From contig CANJMI010000009.1 in assembly GCA_947475525.1 (NCBI GenBank), positions 161,646 to 225,645 on the forward strand: DNA of 64,000 nucleotides, read 5' to 3'. This document shows, piece by piece, positions 53,550-62,465 of this stretch (position 1 is its first letter; the number at the start of each line of letters is the position of its first letter). The position numbers were made by a program, and so were the translations under genes. The DNA comes from Polyangiaceae bacterium (lineage in GTDB: Bacteria; Myxococcota_A; Polyangia; Polyangiales; Polyangiaceae). The notes beneath the pieces were generated by a model. The model ran no database searches. It was not told the origin of the DNA and worked only from the letters and a program-made list of their open reading frames with translations.

Positions 53550-54380
53550 ATGAAGCGTGAGAGCCTGTTCGTGGTGGTCGGTCTCGGAATCTACGCGATG
53601 GTCCCGGCGGCTTGTACCGTCGAGGCGACCGATACCGGCTCTGGCGGAGCCGCGAGCAGTACCGCGAGCAACACCGTCGCTACGGCCACGGTGACCACCG
53701 GTCCGGTGGCGCAGAGCTCGAGCACAGGTTCCCTCACGATGACAGAAGCCTCGTGCGACGCGCCAGGCACGTCTCCGTCCAAGGGAGCTTGTGCCGCCCC
53801 CTCGAAGCCGGATTGCTCCGACCTGAACGGCGGCGGCGGTGCTGGCGGCGGCGGCGGTGCTGGTACGGGAGGCGGCGGCGGCGCTCCGAGCTGCGTCGGC
53901 ATCATCGCCAAACCCACCACGTGCACGACGTGCGTCTCTGGTGCGTGCTGCGCCGACCTCGCGGCGTGCGACGGCATCCCCAATTGCGTCGATTGCTTCT
54001 TCGGCGTCCAGATGGACCAGAAGCTTTGCGGCACGCCGGCGATCACCGCGGCGAGCGAGAAGCTCTTTCATTGCACCGAGTGCGAATGCGGAGACGAGTG
54101 TCTGCCGAAGTCGTGCAACCCGGTGACCAACGCGCCGTGCGACACGGCAGCCGGGGAGTCGTGCGACTTCGGAAGTGACGGCTTCGTTTGCTACGCCGCG
54201 CCGAACGACGCGAAGCTCTGCGAAGAGTGCGATCAGTCGAACGGCCCGTATTGCGCCCCCGGGCACACCTGCCTCGAAGACGGCGGTTGCGCGAAGTACT
54301 GCTGCGACGATGGCGACTGCGGCACGGGTACTTGCCAGCTTTACAAGGACCTCCAGGTCGGCACCTGCGTCAAGAAGTGA
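53550..54380 (+). CDS. Cys-rich lipoprotein, hypothetical
   Basis: The 276-residue product has lipobox PAAC and a Ser/Thr/Gly linker including a poly-Gly stretch. The mature domain has some 30 cysteines, many paired (CTTCVSGACC, CVDCFFGV, CTECECGDECLPKSC, CEECDQSNGPYC, KYCCDDGDC), so it is probably disulfide-rich and surface-exposed. A segment ADLAACDGIPNCVDC recurs in other myxobacterial lipoproteins as far as I recall. Its stop overlaps the GTG start of the TrmH gene. Confidence 0.65.
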   Translation: MKRESLFVVVGLGIYAMVPAACTVEATDTGSGGAASSTASNTVATATVTTGPVAQSSSTGSLTMTEASCDAPGTSPSKGACAAPSKPDCSDLNGGGGAGGGGGAGTGGGGGAPSCVGIIAKPTTCTTCVSGACCADLAACDGIPNCVDCFFGVQMDQKLCGTPAITAASEKLFHCTECECGDECLPKSCNPVTNAPCDTAAGESCDFGSDGFVCYAAPNDAKLCEECDQSNGPYCAPGHTCLEDGGCAKYCCDDGDCGTGTCQLYKDLQVGTCVKK

Positions 54381-55285
54381 AACGACGCCCCGAGACGCGT
54401 CCGACGGCCGCTCGCGCCGACCGCAGCCTCCCTACCGGTCCCTCACAGGGTGCGGCCCCGGCGCCACGTGCTCCGCGCGGCAGGCCCTATGGCGACAGCG
54501 GCGGCCCGCCCCCGCGTGAGTCGCAGTCGGAGTCGGCGCCTCAAACGCGCGCGGCTCCCGGGCAGGAGGTTGTTTACGGCCTGCGGGCGGCGCTCGCGGT
54601 CCTTGCAGTGCGTCCCGAGGATGTCCTCCAAATTGCATGTTCCGGCCGCAGTGCAGCCGACGCGTCCAGCGAACTCCGCGCCGCCGAGGAGCGGGGGATT
54701 CCATGCGCGGAGCTCTCTGATCGCGAGCTCGAGGGGATCGCCGGCTCGCCCCACCACGAGGGCCTCGTCGTCACGACCCGCCCTCGCAGTTGGGCGACCC
54801 CGCGGCAGCTCGCCGAGGTGCTCGTCGCGGCACGCGGCGTGGCCCTCGCGCTCGATCGCGTGCGCAATCCTTACAACATCGGAGCGATCCTCCGCACCGC
54901 GGCTTTTTTCGGGGTGGATGCGGTCATCCTCGGGGCGCTGGCTCCGGGGCCTGATCTCGCTTCGAATGCCGTGCGCGTGGCCGAAGGCGGGGCCGAGCGG
55001 GTGATCCTCTGTCGTACGCCCGACCTCGGCGAGACCCTCGCGCGGATGAAGTCACGCGGCATCTCGATCGTGGGCGCCGACGCCCACTCGACCCAGAACG
55101 CCATTGGCCATCGCTTCAAGCGGCCCACGATCCTCGTGTTGGGTCACGAGCGCGAGGGAATGACCTCGCGCGTTCGGGCGCAATGCGACGAACTCATCCG
55201 GGTCCCGGGTTCGGGAACGGTGGAGTCGCTCAATGTTTCGGTCGCAGCCGGCGTGCTGATAAGCGAGCTCGTGCGCCAAGCCTGA
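54377..55285 (+). CDS. TrmH/SpoU-family RNA 2'-O-methyltransferase
   Basis: About 302 residues from the GTG at 54377, which overlaps the lipoprotein stop (GTGA). The first 55 residues are Arg/Pro-rich. The N-terminal SpoU substrate-binding domain follows (VVYGLRAALAVL). The SPOUT knot domain has LALDRVRNPYNIGAILRTAAFFGVDAV, ILVLGHEREGM and VPGSGTVESLNVSVAAGVLISEL, the three classic motifs for S-adenosylmethionine binding and 2'-O-methylation of rRNA or tRNA. The target cannot be told (RlmB-like is possible). Confidence 0.9.
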   Translation: MKRRPETRPTAARADRSLPTGPSQGAAPAPRAPRGRPYGDSGGPPPRESQSESAPQTRAAPGQEVVYGLRAALAVLAVRPEDVLQIACSGRSAADASSELRAAEERGIPCAELSDRELEGIAGSPHHEGLVVTTRPRSWATPRQLAEVLVAARGVALALDRVRNPYNIGAILRTAAFFGVDAVILGALAPGPDLASNAVRVAEGGAERVILCRTPDLGETLARMKSRGISIVGADAHSTQNAIGHRFKRPTILVLGHEREGMTSRVRAQCDELIRVPGSGTVESLNVSVAAGVLISELVRQA

Positions 55286-55369
55286 GCGGTACCTCAGCGC
55301 AGCACGTCGGCCCCGGGGCTCCTGAGCGCAGCGCGCGACGCACCAGTGGCCGCCGCGCGCTCGAGCAAT

Positions 55370-55978
55370 TCAGGGCAATTCGGAGGTGTAGACGACGCCC
55401 TGCATGCCGTTGTGGTTGATGCAGAAGTAGGGATACGCTTGGCCGTTGCCATTATCGGTGGGAGTGATCACCGTGACCGCGTCGCCGTTTGGCTTCGCGA
55501 GGGTTATGGGGCTTTTCGAGTCGGCCTGGCCGGCTGGGCCACCTGCGAGCGGATGGGTCACGAAATTGCCTTGCCAAACGACCTGCGTACCGGGCGTCAC
55601 GATGATGCATGCCTTATGCCCAAAGGTCCACGCGGACACGTCCGTGATGGTGGTCGACTTTGTCTTGGTCAGGTCTTTCGCCGTCGCGCGAGTGCAGCCA
55701 TTGAGCATCGGTTCCGGATCGCCGCCGCCGCCGCCGCCGCCCTGACCGGTGGTGGCCGTCGCGCCGCCCTGGCCGGTGGTGGCCGTCGCGCCGCCCTGGC
55801 CGGTGGTGGCCGTCGCGCCGCCCTGGCCGGTGGTGGCCGTCGCGCCGCCCTGGCCGGTGGTGGCCGTCGTAGCGGTGCTCGTGGTGCTCGTGGTTGCGGA
55901 GGTGTCGTCGCTGCCGCCGCAGGCGATGAGCGCGAAGGCCGCGAGGCCCGAAGTGGCAAGCAAGTTTGAAATTTTCAT
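55370..55978 (-). CDS. Cupredoxin (plastocyanin-like) lipoprotein with a tandem-repeat linker
   Basis: The 202-residue product has lipobox ALIAC (Cys20). A Thr/Gly/Gln linker contains about five copies of a 9-residue unit (GQGGATATT; 27-base DNA repeat at about 55741-55869) and a poly-Gly run. The C-terminal domain of about 110 residues is a type I copper fold: His142 (FVTHPLAGG), Cys186, His189 and Met192 (YFCINHNGM) are the expected ligands. It should shuttle electrons in the periplasm or on the cell surface. Confidence 0.8.
   Translation of the reverse strand: MKISNLLATSGLAAFALIACGGSDDTSATTSTTSTATTATTGQGGATATTGQGGATATTGQGGATATTGQGGATATTGQGGGGGGGDPEPMLNGCTRATAKDLTKTKSTTITDVSAWTFGHKACIIVTPGTQVVWQGNFVTHPLAGGPAGQADSKSPITLAKPNGDAVTVITPTDNGNGQAYPYFCINHNGMQGVVYTSELP
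55741..55869. repeat. 27-bp tandem repeat in the cupredoxin linker
   Basis: The unit GCGCCGCCCTGGCCGGTGGT plus GGCCGTC is repeated almost five times with nearly perfect identity, keeping the reading frame (9 residues per unit). The copy number could change by slippage without breaking the gene. Confidence 0.8.
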
Positions 55979-56150
55979 GTTGATTCTTTTTATTGAAGTC
56001 CAGTTGTGCCGCCGCCCGCAGGTGGGTTCGACGGCATTAATTGAGTGAAACCGTGGATACGCTATCTCTTTTCTTGATGGAGTGCCATTCCGTGCGGATG
56101 CCCCACCCGTCCGTTTGGCCGCGCACGCATCGTTCGTGTAGCGTCCCCCC

Positions 56151-56714
56151 ATGCACCGGAGCTGTGCCCGATTGGTGGCGGTGGTCATTTTGTTTTCGGC
56201 CGCATCGCTTGGGTGTGGCGCGGGGGCCGTGGAGCTGCTCCCGACGAACACCTGCGAGGGCGGGAACGTGCCGGACTGCAGGGATCGCTGCGGCAAGCGT
56301 GAGGGCATGCCCTGCTACAAGCTCGGCTGGTTTCACGAACGTGGCCAGGAAGTCGACGCGGATTTCGACCGAGCGATGGGGCTTTATCAGCAGTCCTGCG
56401 AAGCGAGCTGGCCGCAAGCCTGCCGCGCGCTCGGTGACCTCTACTGGCGCGGCGAGAAGGTCGGCCGCAACGCGAAAAAGGCCATCGAGTATTGGGACCG
56501 CGCCTGCACGCTCGGTCTCGACATCGCGTGCCCGACGCCGCTCGAACGCGACATCGCTGATGGCAAACTCATGGCGGTTAGCCGCGGCAATGGCTCGGTG
56601 AGCGTGTCGCCGATGCCGAACTACCAGGGCCCGAAGCCTTCGACTCCGTCCGCGCCTTCGACTCCATCCGGGCCTTCTGCGCCTTCGACTCCGTCCTTGC
56701 CGACGGCGCCGTGA
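56151..56714 (+). CDS. Sel1-repeat lipoprotein
   Basis: A 187-residue product with lipobox SLGC. Two Sel1-type helical repeats are visible: CYKLGWFHERGQEVDADFDRAMGLYQQSCE and ACRALGDLYWRGEKVGRNAKKAIEYWDRAC. The C terminus is a Pro/Ser/Thr repeat (STPSAPSTPSGPSAPSTPS) that may lie on the surface. Sel1 proteins act as scaffolds. It converges on the HtrA gene with 6 bases between stops. Confidence 0.7.
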   Translation: MHRSCARLVAVVILFSAASLGCGAGAVELLPTNTCEGGNVPDCRDRCGKREGMPCYKLGWFHERGQEVDADFDRAMGLYQQSCEASWPQACRALGDLYWRGEKVGRNAKKAIEYWDRACTLGLDIACPTPLERDIADGKLMAVSRGNGSVSVSPMPNYQGPKPSTPSAPSTPSGPSAPSTPSLPTAP

Positions 56715-56720
56715 GCGCTG

Positions 56721-58163
56721 TCACCCGACGGGCATACCGACGAAGAGCGCCTTCCCGTTTCGCTGCACCTTGAGGAGGACAGTCTCGCCCTTCTTGTGAC
56801 CGTCGAGCTCGGACCGCAGCTCTGCCACGTTCGCGATGGGCTTGCCGGCTACCTCGACGATCACGTCGCCTTGAGACAGTCCTTCGATGGGCGTCGCGAG
56901 ATCGACTACTCGGACGCCGCCACCCGGAACATCGGCGACATCGATCCCGAACATTCGGTCTGGCTTCGGCGTGCCGGCGCGCGTCGCTGCCTTCGGCTGC
57001 TCGCCTTCATCGAGTTTGTCGAGTGTCGCCCGAGCGATGACGGGCTTTCCGTGACGCAGCACCGTCACGTCGACGCTCGAGCCGGGCGCATGGCGCGCGA
57101 TGTTCCGTGCGAGCTCTTCGGACCGATGAATCCCCACGCCGTCCACCGTGACGATCACGTCACCGGGATGGATCCCCGCTTTGGCGGCCGCGCCGTTCTT
57201 CAAGACTTCGTTCACCATCGCGCCTTCGGCCCGCTCCATTCCGAGTGCCGCGGCGAGCTCGGGCGTGACCGGCTGAAAGGTCAGGCCAAGTTTCCCCCGC
57301 TCGACGAAGCCCTTCGTTTTGAGCTGGGCGATCACGTCCTTTAAGGCGTCGACCGGGATCGCAAATCCGATTCCATCGGCGCCCGCACGAATCGCCGTGT
57401 TGATGCCGATGACTTCGCCGCGCATGTTGAAGAGCGGACCGCCGCTGTTGCCCGGGTTGATCGATGCGTCGGTCTGGATGAAGTCGTCGTAAGGCCCCGC
57501 GCCGATGCTGCGTGCTTTTGCGCTCACGATTCCGAGCGACACCGAGTGCCCGAGTCCGAAGGGGTTGCCAACGGCCAGCACTTGCTCGCCGACGCGCAGC
57601 GCGCTGCTCTCGCCAAGAATGACCGACGAGAGCGCGCTCGGTGCCTTGACCTTGAGTAGCGCCAGATCGACCTTCGTGTCGCGTCCGACGACGTCCGCTG
57701 ACAGCTCGCTGCCGTCGAGAAAATGCACCTTCACCTCGTCGACGTTTTCGACCACATGCGCGTTCGTGACGAGGTATCCCGCTTGCCCATCGACGATGAA
57801 GCCGGTGCCCGCGCCACTGCGCTGCCGCGGCATCCTCGGTTGGGGCGATTCATGCAAGAACATGTCGAACGGGTGCGCGCCTTCACTGCGAGTGAGCACG
57901 TGCGTGGTCGTGATGTTTACGACCGCGGGCGAGACGTGCTCGACCAGGTCTGCAACGCTCGATTGCGTGGGCATCGCGGCTTGCGTCGAGACTTGGAGCG
58001 CAGGCGCGGGCGCACTGGCAATGGCCGCGTCGGTTCGCGGGCGCGTCTCGGGGGCGAACGTCCCTGGGGTGGAGCCGCAGCCGGGCAAGAGCGCGAAGAG
58101 AACGGCGGCGAAGGCGGTCAGCGGTGGGCGAGGGGAGGTGAGCGTACGCATGGGTCGAATCAT
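56721..58163 (-). CDS. DegP/HtrA-type serine protease (lipoprotein) with two PDZ domains
   Basis: About 480 residues from ATG 58163 (ATG 58151 also possible); a lipobox-like ALLPGC lies near residue 29. The protease domain has the full triad: His in YLVTNAHVVENVDEV, Asp in DTKVDLALLKV, Ser in DASINPGNSGGPLFN. Two PDZ domains follow (GLTFQPVTPELAAALG, GIHPGDVIVTVDGV; PIEGLSQGDVIVEVAGKPI). It degrades or refolds misfolded envelope proteins. Several upstream in-frame starts lie in the intergenic sequence and are less likely. Confidence 0.9.
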   Translation of the reverse strand: MIRPMRTLTSPRPPLTAFAAVLFALLPGCGSTPGTFAPETRPRTDAAIASAPAPALQVSTQAAMPTQSSVADLVEHVSPAVVNITTTHVLTRSEGAHPFDMFLHESPQPRMPRQRSGAGTGFIVDGQAGYLVTNAHVVENVDEVKVHFLDGSELSADVVGRDTKVDLALLKVKAPSALSSVILGESSALRVGEQVLAVGNPFGLGHSVSLGIVSAKARSIGAGPYDDFIQTDASINPGNSGGPLFNMRGEVIGINTAIRAGADGIGFAIPVDALKDVIAQLKTKGFVERGKLGLTFQPVTPELAAALGMERAEGAMVNEVLKNGAAAKAGIHPGDVIVTVDGVGIHRSEELARNIARHAPGSSVDVTVLRHGKPVIARATLDKLDEGEQPKAATRAGTPKPDRMFGIDVADVPGGGVRVVDLATPIEGLSQGDVIVEVAGKPIANVAELRSELDGHKKGETVLLKVQRNGKALFVGMPVG

Positions 58164-58291
58164 GATGTCTCGCTGCAACAGCTTCCGGCGAAACTTCATT
58201 CCGAAACGTCGCAGAAGTGCGCGTGGCGTGGGGAAGAGCCGCCGAGTGGTCTCGATGGTTGGGTCAACCCCCCGTGTTGGCTCCGTGCCCG

Positions 58292-59572
58292 TCAACTCGG
58301 GCAGCAAGCGCTCGTCCACGTTTGGCCCATGTCACGCGGCGAGCAGCCAACGCCCTTCACGAACGGAACTCGGTCGGGGTAACTCTTCGCGCCGTCGAAG
58401 CGGTACGAAGCCGGCGTCTTCGGCCAATTTTTTTTGCAATCGGCGTCGTGTTCCGAGGTGCGCGTTTGCGTGCAACATGGGATCGCTTGCGCGGGGCTCG
58501 GGGGCTTCCCGCTATCTGCCGCGGACGTATCGCTCGTGGCTGCCGCTGCGCTCCGCATCGCGATGCCGCCTCTCGCTTGGTCGAGGTCGGGTACGCACGC
58601 CCGCTTCGCGTCGTCGAATCGTGCGCCCGCGTCACACACCGTCGTTCCCCGCACGCGCACGCACTCGCCGTCCCGCGCCTCGGCGTCATCAGGGCACACG
58701 AGCGGCTCGCTCGACCGCGCGCAACGCACGCCAATGGCCGCGCTCCACTCCTGTGGCTGATAACGATTTCGCAGTGCGTTGCGCATCCATTTCGGGAAGC
58801 GTCTGCTCCAGCTCCCGCCCCGGTACACGTAGTGATGCCCGTCGCGGATCGCGTCCGCTTTTCCGCGTGACGGGTAGCGCCCAAACTCCGTTGCGGTCCA
58901 TTCCCAGACGTTGCCCGTCACGTCGAGCAGGTCGAACGCACCGGCCCCGAACGCCCCCACCTCGCAGCTCCCGAAAGGATGGTGGTAGCAGGTCGTTTTC
59001 TCGGTGGGCTCCGCCGAACCCAAAGAAAAGCGGCGTTTTTCCATTCCTCCGCTCGCGGCGTACTCCCACTCGCGTTCGGTCGGGAGTCGCTTCTTCGCCC
59101 ACGCGCAATAGGCTGCGGCTTGCCGGAGATCGATGCAGTTGATCGGATGACGGCCGTGGTTCGGGGCGCCCTCGTTGCAAAATTGACGGCCCACGTGGCT
59201 TCGCGTGCACGCGCCGGCCGTGACGCAGGAGGTGTAGGCGTCGGCTGTGACTTCCGTTGTGTCGAACTCGAACGCGGCGACGACGGCTTCGTGTGCCGGC
59301 CGTTCCTCTTCGTTGCTGTCGACCGCCGATGAACCCATGAGGAAAAATCCTGCGGGGATGCGCTTCATGCCGTCAGTTGGAGGGCCCGGTTCGTTCGTCG
59401 ACGAAGCGGTCGGGGCGGATACCGGCGCGGCTACGACGAGCGGGGTGGCAGAGGCGACCGATACCGGCGCGGCTACGACGAGCGAGGTGGCAGAGGCGGC
59501 GAGTGTGCCGCTCGTGTCGCCGTGGCGCCCGCACGCGACGACGAGGATGGCGATGAAGGGTAAGAGCTTCAT
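58292..59572 (-). CDS. Lipoprotein with FGE-sulfatase (SUMF1-like) domain, probably non-catalytic
   Basis: The 426-residue product has lipobox LVVAC and a linker with a 42-base tandem repeat (59419-59503). The FGE-type domain covers about 65-290: IPAGFFLMGSSAVDSNEEERPAHE, INCIDLRQAAAYCAWAKKRLPTEREWEYAASGG, DLLDVTGNVWEWTA, YRGGSWSRR, IGVRCAR. The two cysteines used by true formylglycine-generating enzymes (after GGSW and in the CxxxxC segment) are not seen in RGGSWSRRFPKWMRNALRN. A Cys-rich C tail ends CCPS. Its ATG overlaps the aroE stop. Confidence 0.8.
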   Translation of the reverse strand: MKLLPFIAILVVACGRHGDTSGTLAASATSLVVAAPVSVASATPLVVAAPVSAPTASSTNEPGPPTDGMKRIPAGFFLMGSSAVDSNEEERPAHEAVVAAFEFDTTEVTADAYTSCVTAGACTRSHVGRQFCNEGAPNHGRHPINCIDLRQAAAYCAWAKKRLPTEREWEYAASGGMEKRRFSLGSAEPTEKTTCYHHPFGSCEVGAFGAGAFDLLDVTGNVWEWTATEFGRYPSRGKADAIRDGHHYVYRGGSWSRRFPKWMRNALRNRYQPQEWSAAIGVRCARSSEPLVCPDDAEARDGECVRVRGTTVCDAGARFDDAKRACVPDLDQARGGIAMRSAAAATSDTSAADSGKPPSPAQAIPCCTQTRTSEHDADCKKNWPKTPASYRFDGAKSYPDRVPFVKGVGCSPRDMGQTWTSACCPS

Positions 59573-60381
59573 CGGACGTAAGCGAGGAGGGCGTCGTTCA
59601 TGGCCTCGAGGGGAGCGGGCCCACGCGTGTAGAGTTCGAACTGCGCGGCCGCTTGATGCAGCAGCATGCGCCCGCCATCGATCGTCGTGGCGCCCTGTAG
59701 TTTTGCTGCGCGAATGAGAGCAGTCTCGAGCGGCTTGTAGACGATGTCCATCACGATGAGGTCGCTTCGCAGCGCGCTCGCGTCAACGGGGCTCATCGGA
59801 TCCACGGTGCTCATCCCGAGCGAACTCGCGTTGACGAGCACATCGAAGGCCTCGACACGGTGACGGTCTTCCCAAGCGACGACGTCCGTTCCAAGCTCAC
59901 GCGCAAGCTCGACCGCACGCGTATCCGTACGGTTCGACAAGCACACCGACGCTCCACGTTCGAGCAGTCCAAACGCCACGGCTCGCGCCGCGCCACCCGC
60001 ACCGAGAACGAGCACCCGTGCGCCGGCGACCGCCCGCACTTCTTCGAGCGCCCGTGTCGCGCCGAGCCAATCGGTGTTGTGGCCGACGAGCTCGCCGTCG
60101 TCGTTCACGATGGTGTTCACAGCCCCGATCTTCGCGGCGTTGGCGTCGAGTCGGTCGAGCTGCGACATCACGAGGAGCTTGAAGGGCATCGAGACGCCGA
60201 GGCCTCGGATACCGAGCACCCGCATCGCAGACAAGGCCGAGGGCAACCCGCTCTCGGTCATCTCGAACGGCACGTAATGCCAATCGAGGCCGAGCGCCCG
60301 GTAGCCTGCGTTGTGCATCGCCGCGCCGAGCGGTACTGCCCATCGCGACAGCGAGCCGCAAAGGACGCTGCCTGCTGCCAT
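59569..60381 (-). CDS. aroE: Shikimate dehydrogenase
   Basis: The 270-residue product from ATG 60381 (the long Arg-rich extension upstream runs into the kinase gene and is a shadow). Motifs: VLCGSLSRWAVPLGAAMHNAGYRALGLDWHYVPFEM, GLGVSMPFKLLVM with the catalytic Lys, GAVNTIVNDDGELVGHNTDWLGATRALE with the catalytic Asp, and the NADP loop VLGAGGAARAVAFGLLERGA followed by SNRT. It reduces 3-dehydroshikimate in aromatic amino acid synthesis. The final GxDML-like segment reads GGRMLLHQAAAQFELYTG-like, as usual. Confidence 0.9.
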   Translation of the reverse strand: MAAGSVLCGSLSRWAVPLGAAMHNAGYRALGLDWHYVPFEMTESGLPSALSAMRVLGIRGLGVSMPFKLLVMSQLDRLDANAAKIGAVNTIVNDDGELVGHNTDWLGATRALEEVRAVAGARVLVLGAGGAARAVAFGLLERGASVCLSNRTDTRAVELARELGTDVVAWEDRHRVEAFDVLVNASSLGMSTVDPMSPVDASALRSDLIVMDIVYKPLETALIRAAKLQGATTIDGGRMLLHQAAAQFELYTRGPAPLEAMNDALLAYVR

Positions 60382-60397
60382 GCCGTCGTCCGGGGCC

Positions 60398-62131
60398 TTA
60401 GCGCCGCCCGCCGTGTTTTTGATTGCAGCGCAACACGTTCGCCGCGGCGGTGCTCTGCTGCGGTCCGGTGCAGCGCGACAAGGCCGCGTTGGCTGCTCCA
60501 CAACGACCCGCCATCGCGGCGCCGATCGCGTCGTCGCACGCGCTGTTTTTCGCCGGCGGGGGAGGCGGGGGAGGAGCGGTGCGTCCGCTCGTGTTCGTGG
60601 TGCTCGTCGTCGGCGGCGGTGGCGGTGGCGCGGTGTCGGCGATGGGTTCTGCGGTGGCGCTGCTGTCCCCCGCCGGTGCGAGCGAGGGCGCCGCATCCGC
60701 GGTCGCGGTGGGCGTCCCGCCGTCGATGGTGCCGCCATTCGCGCTCGTGGGGGGCGCGCTCACCGTGGCGCTCGTGTTGACGCGAATCGGCACGGTGGGT
60801 TCCGAATCATCGCCATGGTTTTGGGTGTACCAAAGGCCACCGCCAACGATGCCCGCGGCGAGCAGGCCGAGCGCGCCGAAAACGACGACCTTGCTACCGC
60901 CGCCCTGCGGCGCATACGCAGGACGCCCGTTCGGGACCATGTGCGGGCCCGGGGTCGGATAGCCATGGGCCTGCGCATCGTGCGGCGCGCCCATTCCATA
61001 CGGTTGCGGAGCGCTTCCCGCCATCGGCGTCGGGTAGCCACCTTGCGCGGAGCCTTCGCCGAATGCCGCACCCGCTTGCGTGCCACCGGGACGACCTTGA
61101 GCGGCTTGAGGCAACGCGAACGCCTCGGTCGCGGGGAACCCGCCCGCCGTTGCGCCAATGCTCGAGGTCTGCCCGCTGGCGAGCTCGCGGTAGAACTCTT
61201 TCGTCGTCGGCTGTCGGTGGTCGCGGTTTTTTGAAAGCGCCCGCAAAACGGCCTGCTTCATCGCCGCGGGGATCTGCGCCGCGAACTCGCCCGTCGTTCG
61301 CTCGAACGGGAACGGCTGAGCGGTCATGTGCTGGGTCGCCCATTCCCAAGCGGTGTTCGCCTTGAACGGCAGCGTGCCCGTGATCATTTCGTAAGCCATC
61401 ACGCCGAGCGAGTAGATGTCGCTCCGGCGATCGAGCTCCGCCCCGGTAAATTGCTCGGGGCTCATGTACGGGGGGGTTCCGAGTACCGTACCCGCCTGCG
61501 TCAATTTTTGTTCGCGCGCCTGATCAGCGGCGTCGCTGCGCTTGGCGATCCCGAAGTCGAGCACCTTCACAAAATCGACCTCGCCGGCCCGCTCGGTGAG
61601 CACCACGTTCTCAGGCTTCAAATCGCGGTGGATGATGCCCTTCTCGTGTGCCTCGTGCAGCGAACCGCAAATCTGCTTCATGATGTGATCGACCCGTGGA
61701 GCCGGCATACGCCCGTCGTTGATGATCACATCGGCAAGCGGCTTTCCGTCGACGAACTCCATCGCGATGTAAAGATCACCGCTGGGGGTCTTCCCGAAAT
61801 CATAAAACGTGATCGTGTTCGGGTGCTCGAGGCCTACGACGGTGCCGCACTCGCGGTTGAAACGCCCTTGAACCTGGACGTCTTGCGAAAATTCCGTGAG
61901 GAGCGTCTTTACCGCAACCCGCCGGACGGCGGTGCCCATCTGCTGCTCGGCGACGTAGACGCGTCCCATGCCGCCTTCGCCGAGAAGGCGCACGATTCGG
62001 TACCGCCCTTCGAGCACGGCCCCAATCAACGGGTCATCCGATGGGCCTTGGTCGAGCGGCATGAGTACGCCGCACTTGGCACAGAAGCGCGCCCCCTCGA
62101 TGTTGGCGTAGTCACACGCAGAGCAATTCAT
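60398..62131 (-). CDS. Membrane Ser/Thr protein kinase with N-terminal zinc ribbon
   Basis: A 577-residue protein. CSACDYANIEGARFCAKCG at the N terminus is a zinc ribbon. The kinase domain is at about 43-310: LLGEGGMGRVYVAE, VAVKTLL, IIHRDLKPENVVL, DFGIAK, GTPPYMSPEQ. A Gly/Pro/Ala-rich juxtamembrane stretch leads to one transmembrane helix near 423-440 (VVVFGALGLLAAGIVGGGLWY). The outer part is Pro/Thr-rich with a small Cys domain (CDDAIGAAMAGRCGAANAALSRC). It may sense envelope or extracellular cues. aroE lies just downstream. Confidence 0.85.
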   Translation of the reverse strand: MNCSACDYANIEGARFCAKCGVLMPLDQGPSDDPLIGAVLEGRYRIVRLLGEGGMGRVYVAEQQMGTAVRRVAVKTLLTEFSQDVQVQGRFNRECGTVVGLEHPNTITFYDFGKTPSGDLYIAMEFVDGKPLADVIINDGRMPAPRVDHIMKQICGSLHEAHEKGIIHRDLKPENVVLTERAGEVDFVKVLDFGIAKRSDAADQAREQKLTQAGTVLGTPPYMSPEQFTGAELDRRSDIYSLGVMAYEMITGTLPFKANTAWEWATQHMTAQPFPFERTTGEFAAQIPAAMKQAVLRALSKNRDHRQPTTKEFYRELASGQTSSIGATAGGFPATEAFALPQAAQGRPGGTQAGAAFGEGSAQGGYPTPMAGSAPQPYGMGAPHDAQAHGYPTPGPHMVPNGRPAYAPQGGGSKVVVFGALGLLAAGIVGGGLWYTQNHGDDSEPTVPIRVNTSATVSAPPTSANGGTIDGGTPTATADAAPSLAPAGDSSATAEPIADTAPPPPPPTTSTTNTSGRTAPPPPPPPAKNSACDDAIGAAMAGRCGAANAALSRCTGPQQSTAAANVLRCNQKHGGRR

Positions 62132-62236
62132 GGCACGGTATATCCTCGCACCAAATTCGGAACACTCCGAAACGGCGCCGGCGGAGAATCGCAGCGTCCC
62201 GCTCCGAACGCAAGTGACGGGACCCTCTTGCGAGAC

Positions 62237-62265
62237 TTGACACCCGCCCCTCCTAGCGATAGAAG
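62237..62265 (+). promoter_or_regulatory. Promoter of the tRNA-tuf cluster
   Basis: TTGACA (62237-62242, perfect) and TAGAAG (62260-62265, 4 of 6) are 17 bases apart, followed by a GC-rich discriminator (CGCGACCCC) typical of stringently controlled stable-RNA promoters. The first tRNA begins at 62349. Confidence 0.6.
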
Positions 62266-62348
62266 CGCGACCCCGACTGTCGGAAATCGAAGCACCTCAA
62301 GTGGGGTGCGACTGTCTCCTACATGCGGCACGATTCCGACGATGCCTT

Positions 62349-62421
62349 TGCTGGCATAGCTCAATTGGTCGAGCACCGGTTTTGTAAACCGGCGGTTAGG
62401 GGTTCAAGTCCCCTTGCTAGC
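62349..62421 (+). tRNA. tRNA-Thr (anticodon TGT)
   Basis: Acceptor GCTGGCA (62349-62355) pairs with TGCTAGC (62414-62420; one G-T). The anticodon stem CCGGT/ACCGG has loop TTTGTAA, anticodon TGT. T arm AGGGG-TTCAAGT-CCCCT. CCA not encoded. First tRNA of the cluster. Confidence 0.95.
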
Positions 62422-62423
62422 TC

Positions 62424-62448
62424 CGCCTGTGGGCCGTCCTGGCCCAGG
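62424..62448 (+). other. Inverted repeat between tRNA-Thr and tRNA-Tyr
   Basis: GCCTGTGGGCC and GGCCCAGGC flank GTCCT. The stem has no T-run and lies between two tRNAs of the same transcript, so it is more likely a processing signal than a terminator. Confidence 0.35.
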
Positions 62449-62465
62449 CTTTGATTTGAAAATTC

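Noticed and set aside
55741..55869. CRISPR-like array
   Set aside because: The units are 27 bases in direct contact without spacers and encode a protein linker.
59572..60738. N-terminal 119-residue extension of aroE
   Set aside because: It runs through the stop and 3' end of the kinase gene and is Arg/Pro-rich; AroE homology starts at the ATG 60381.
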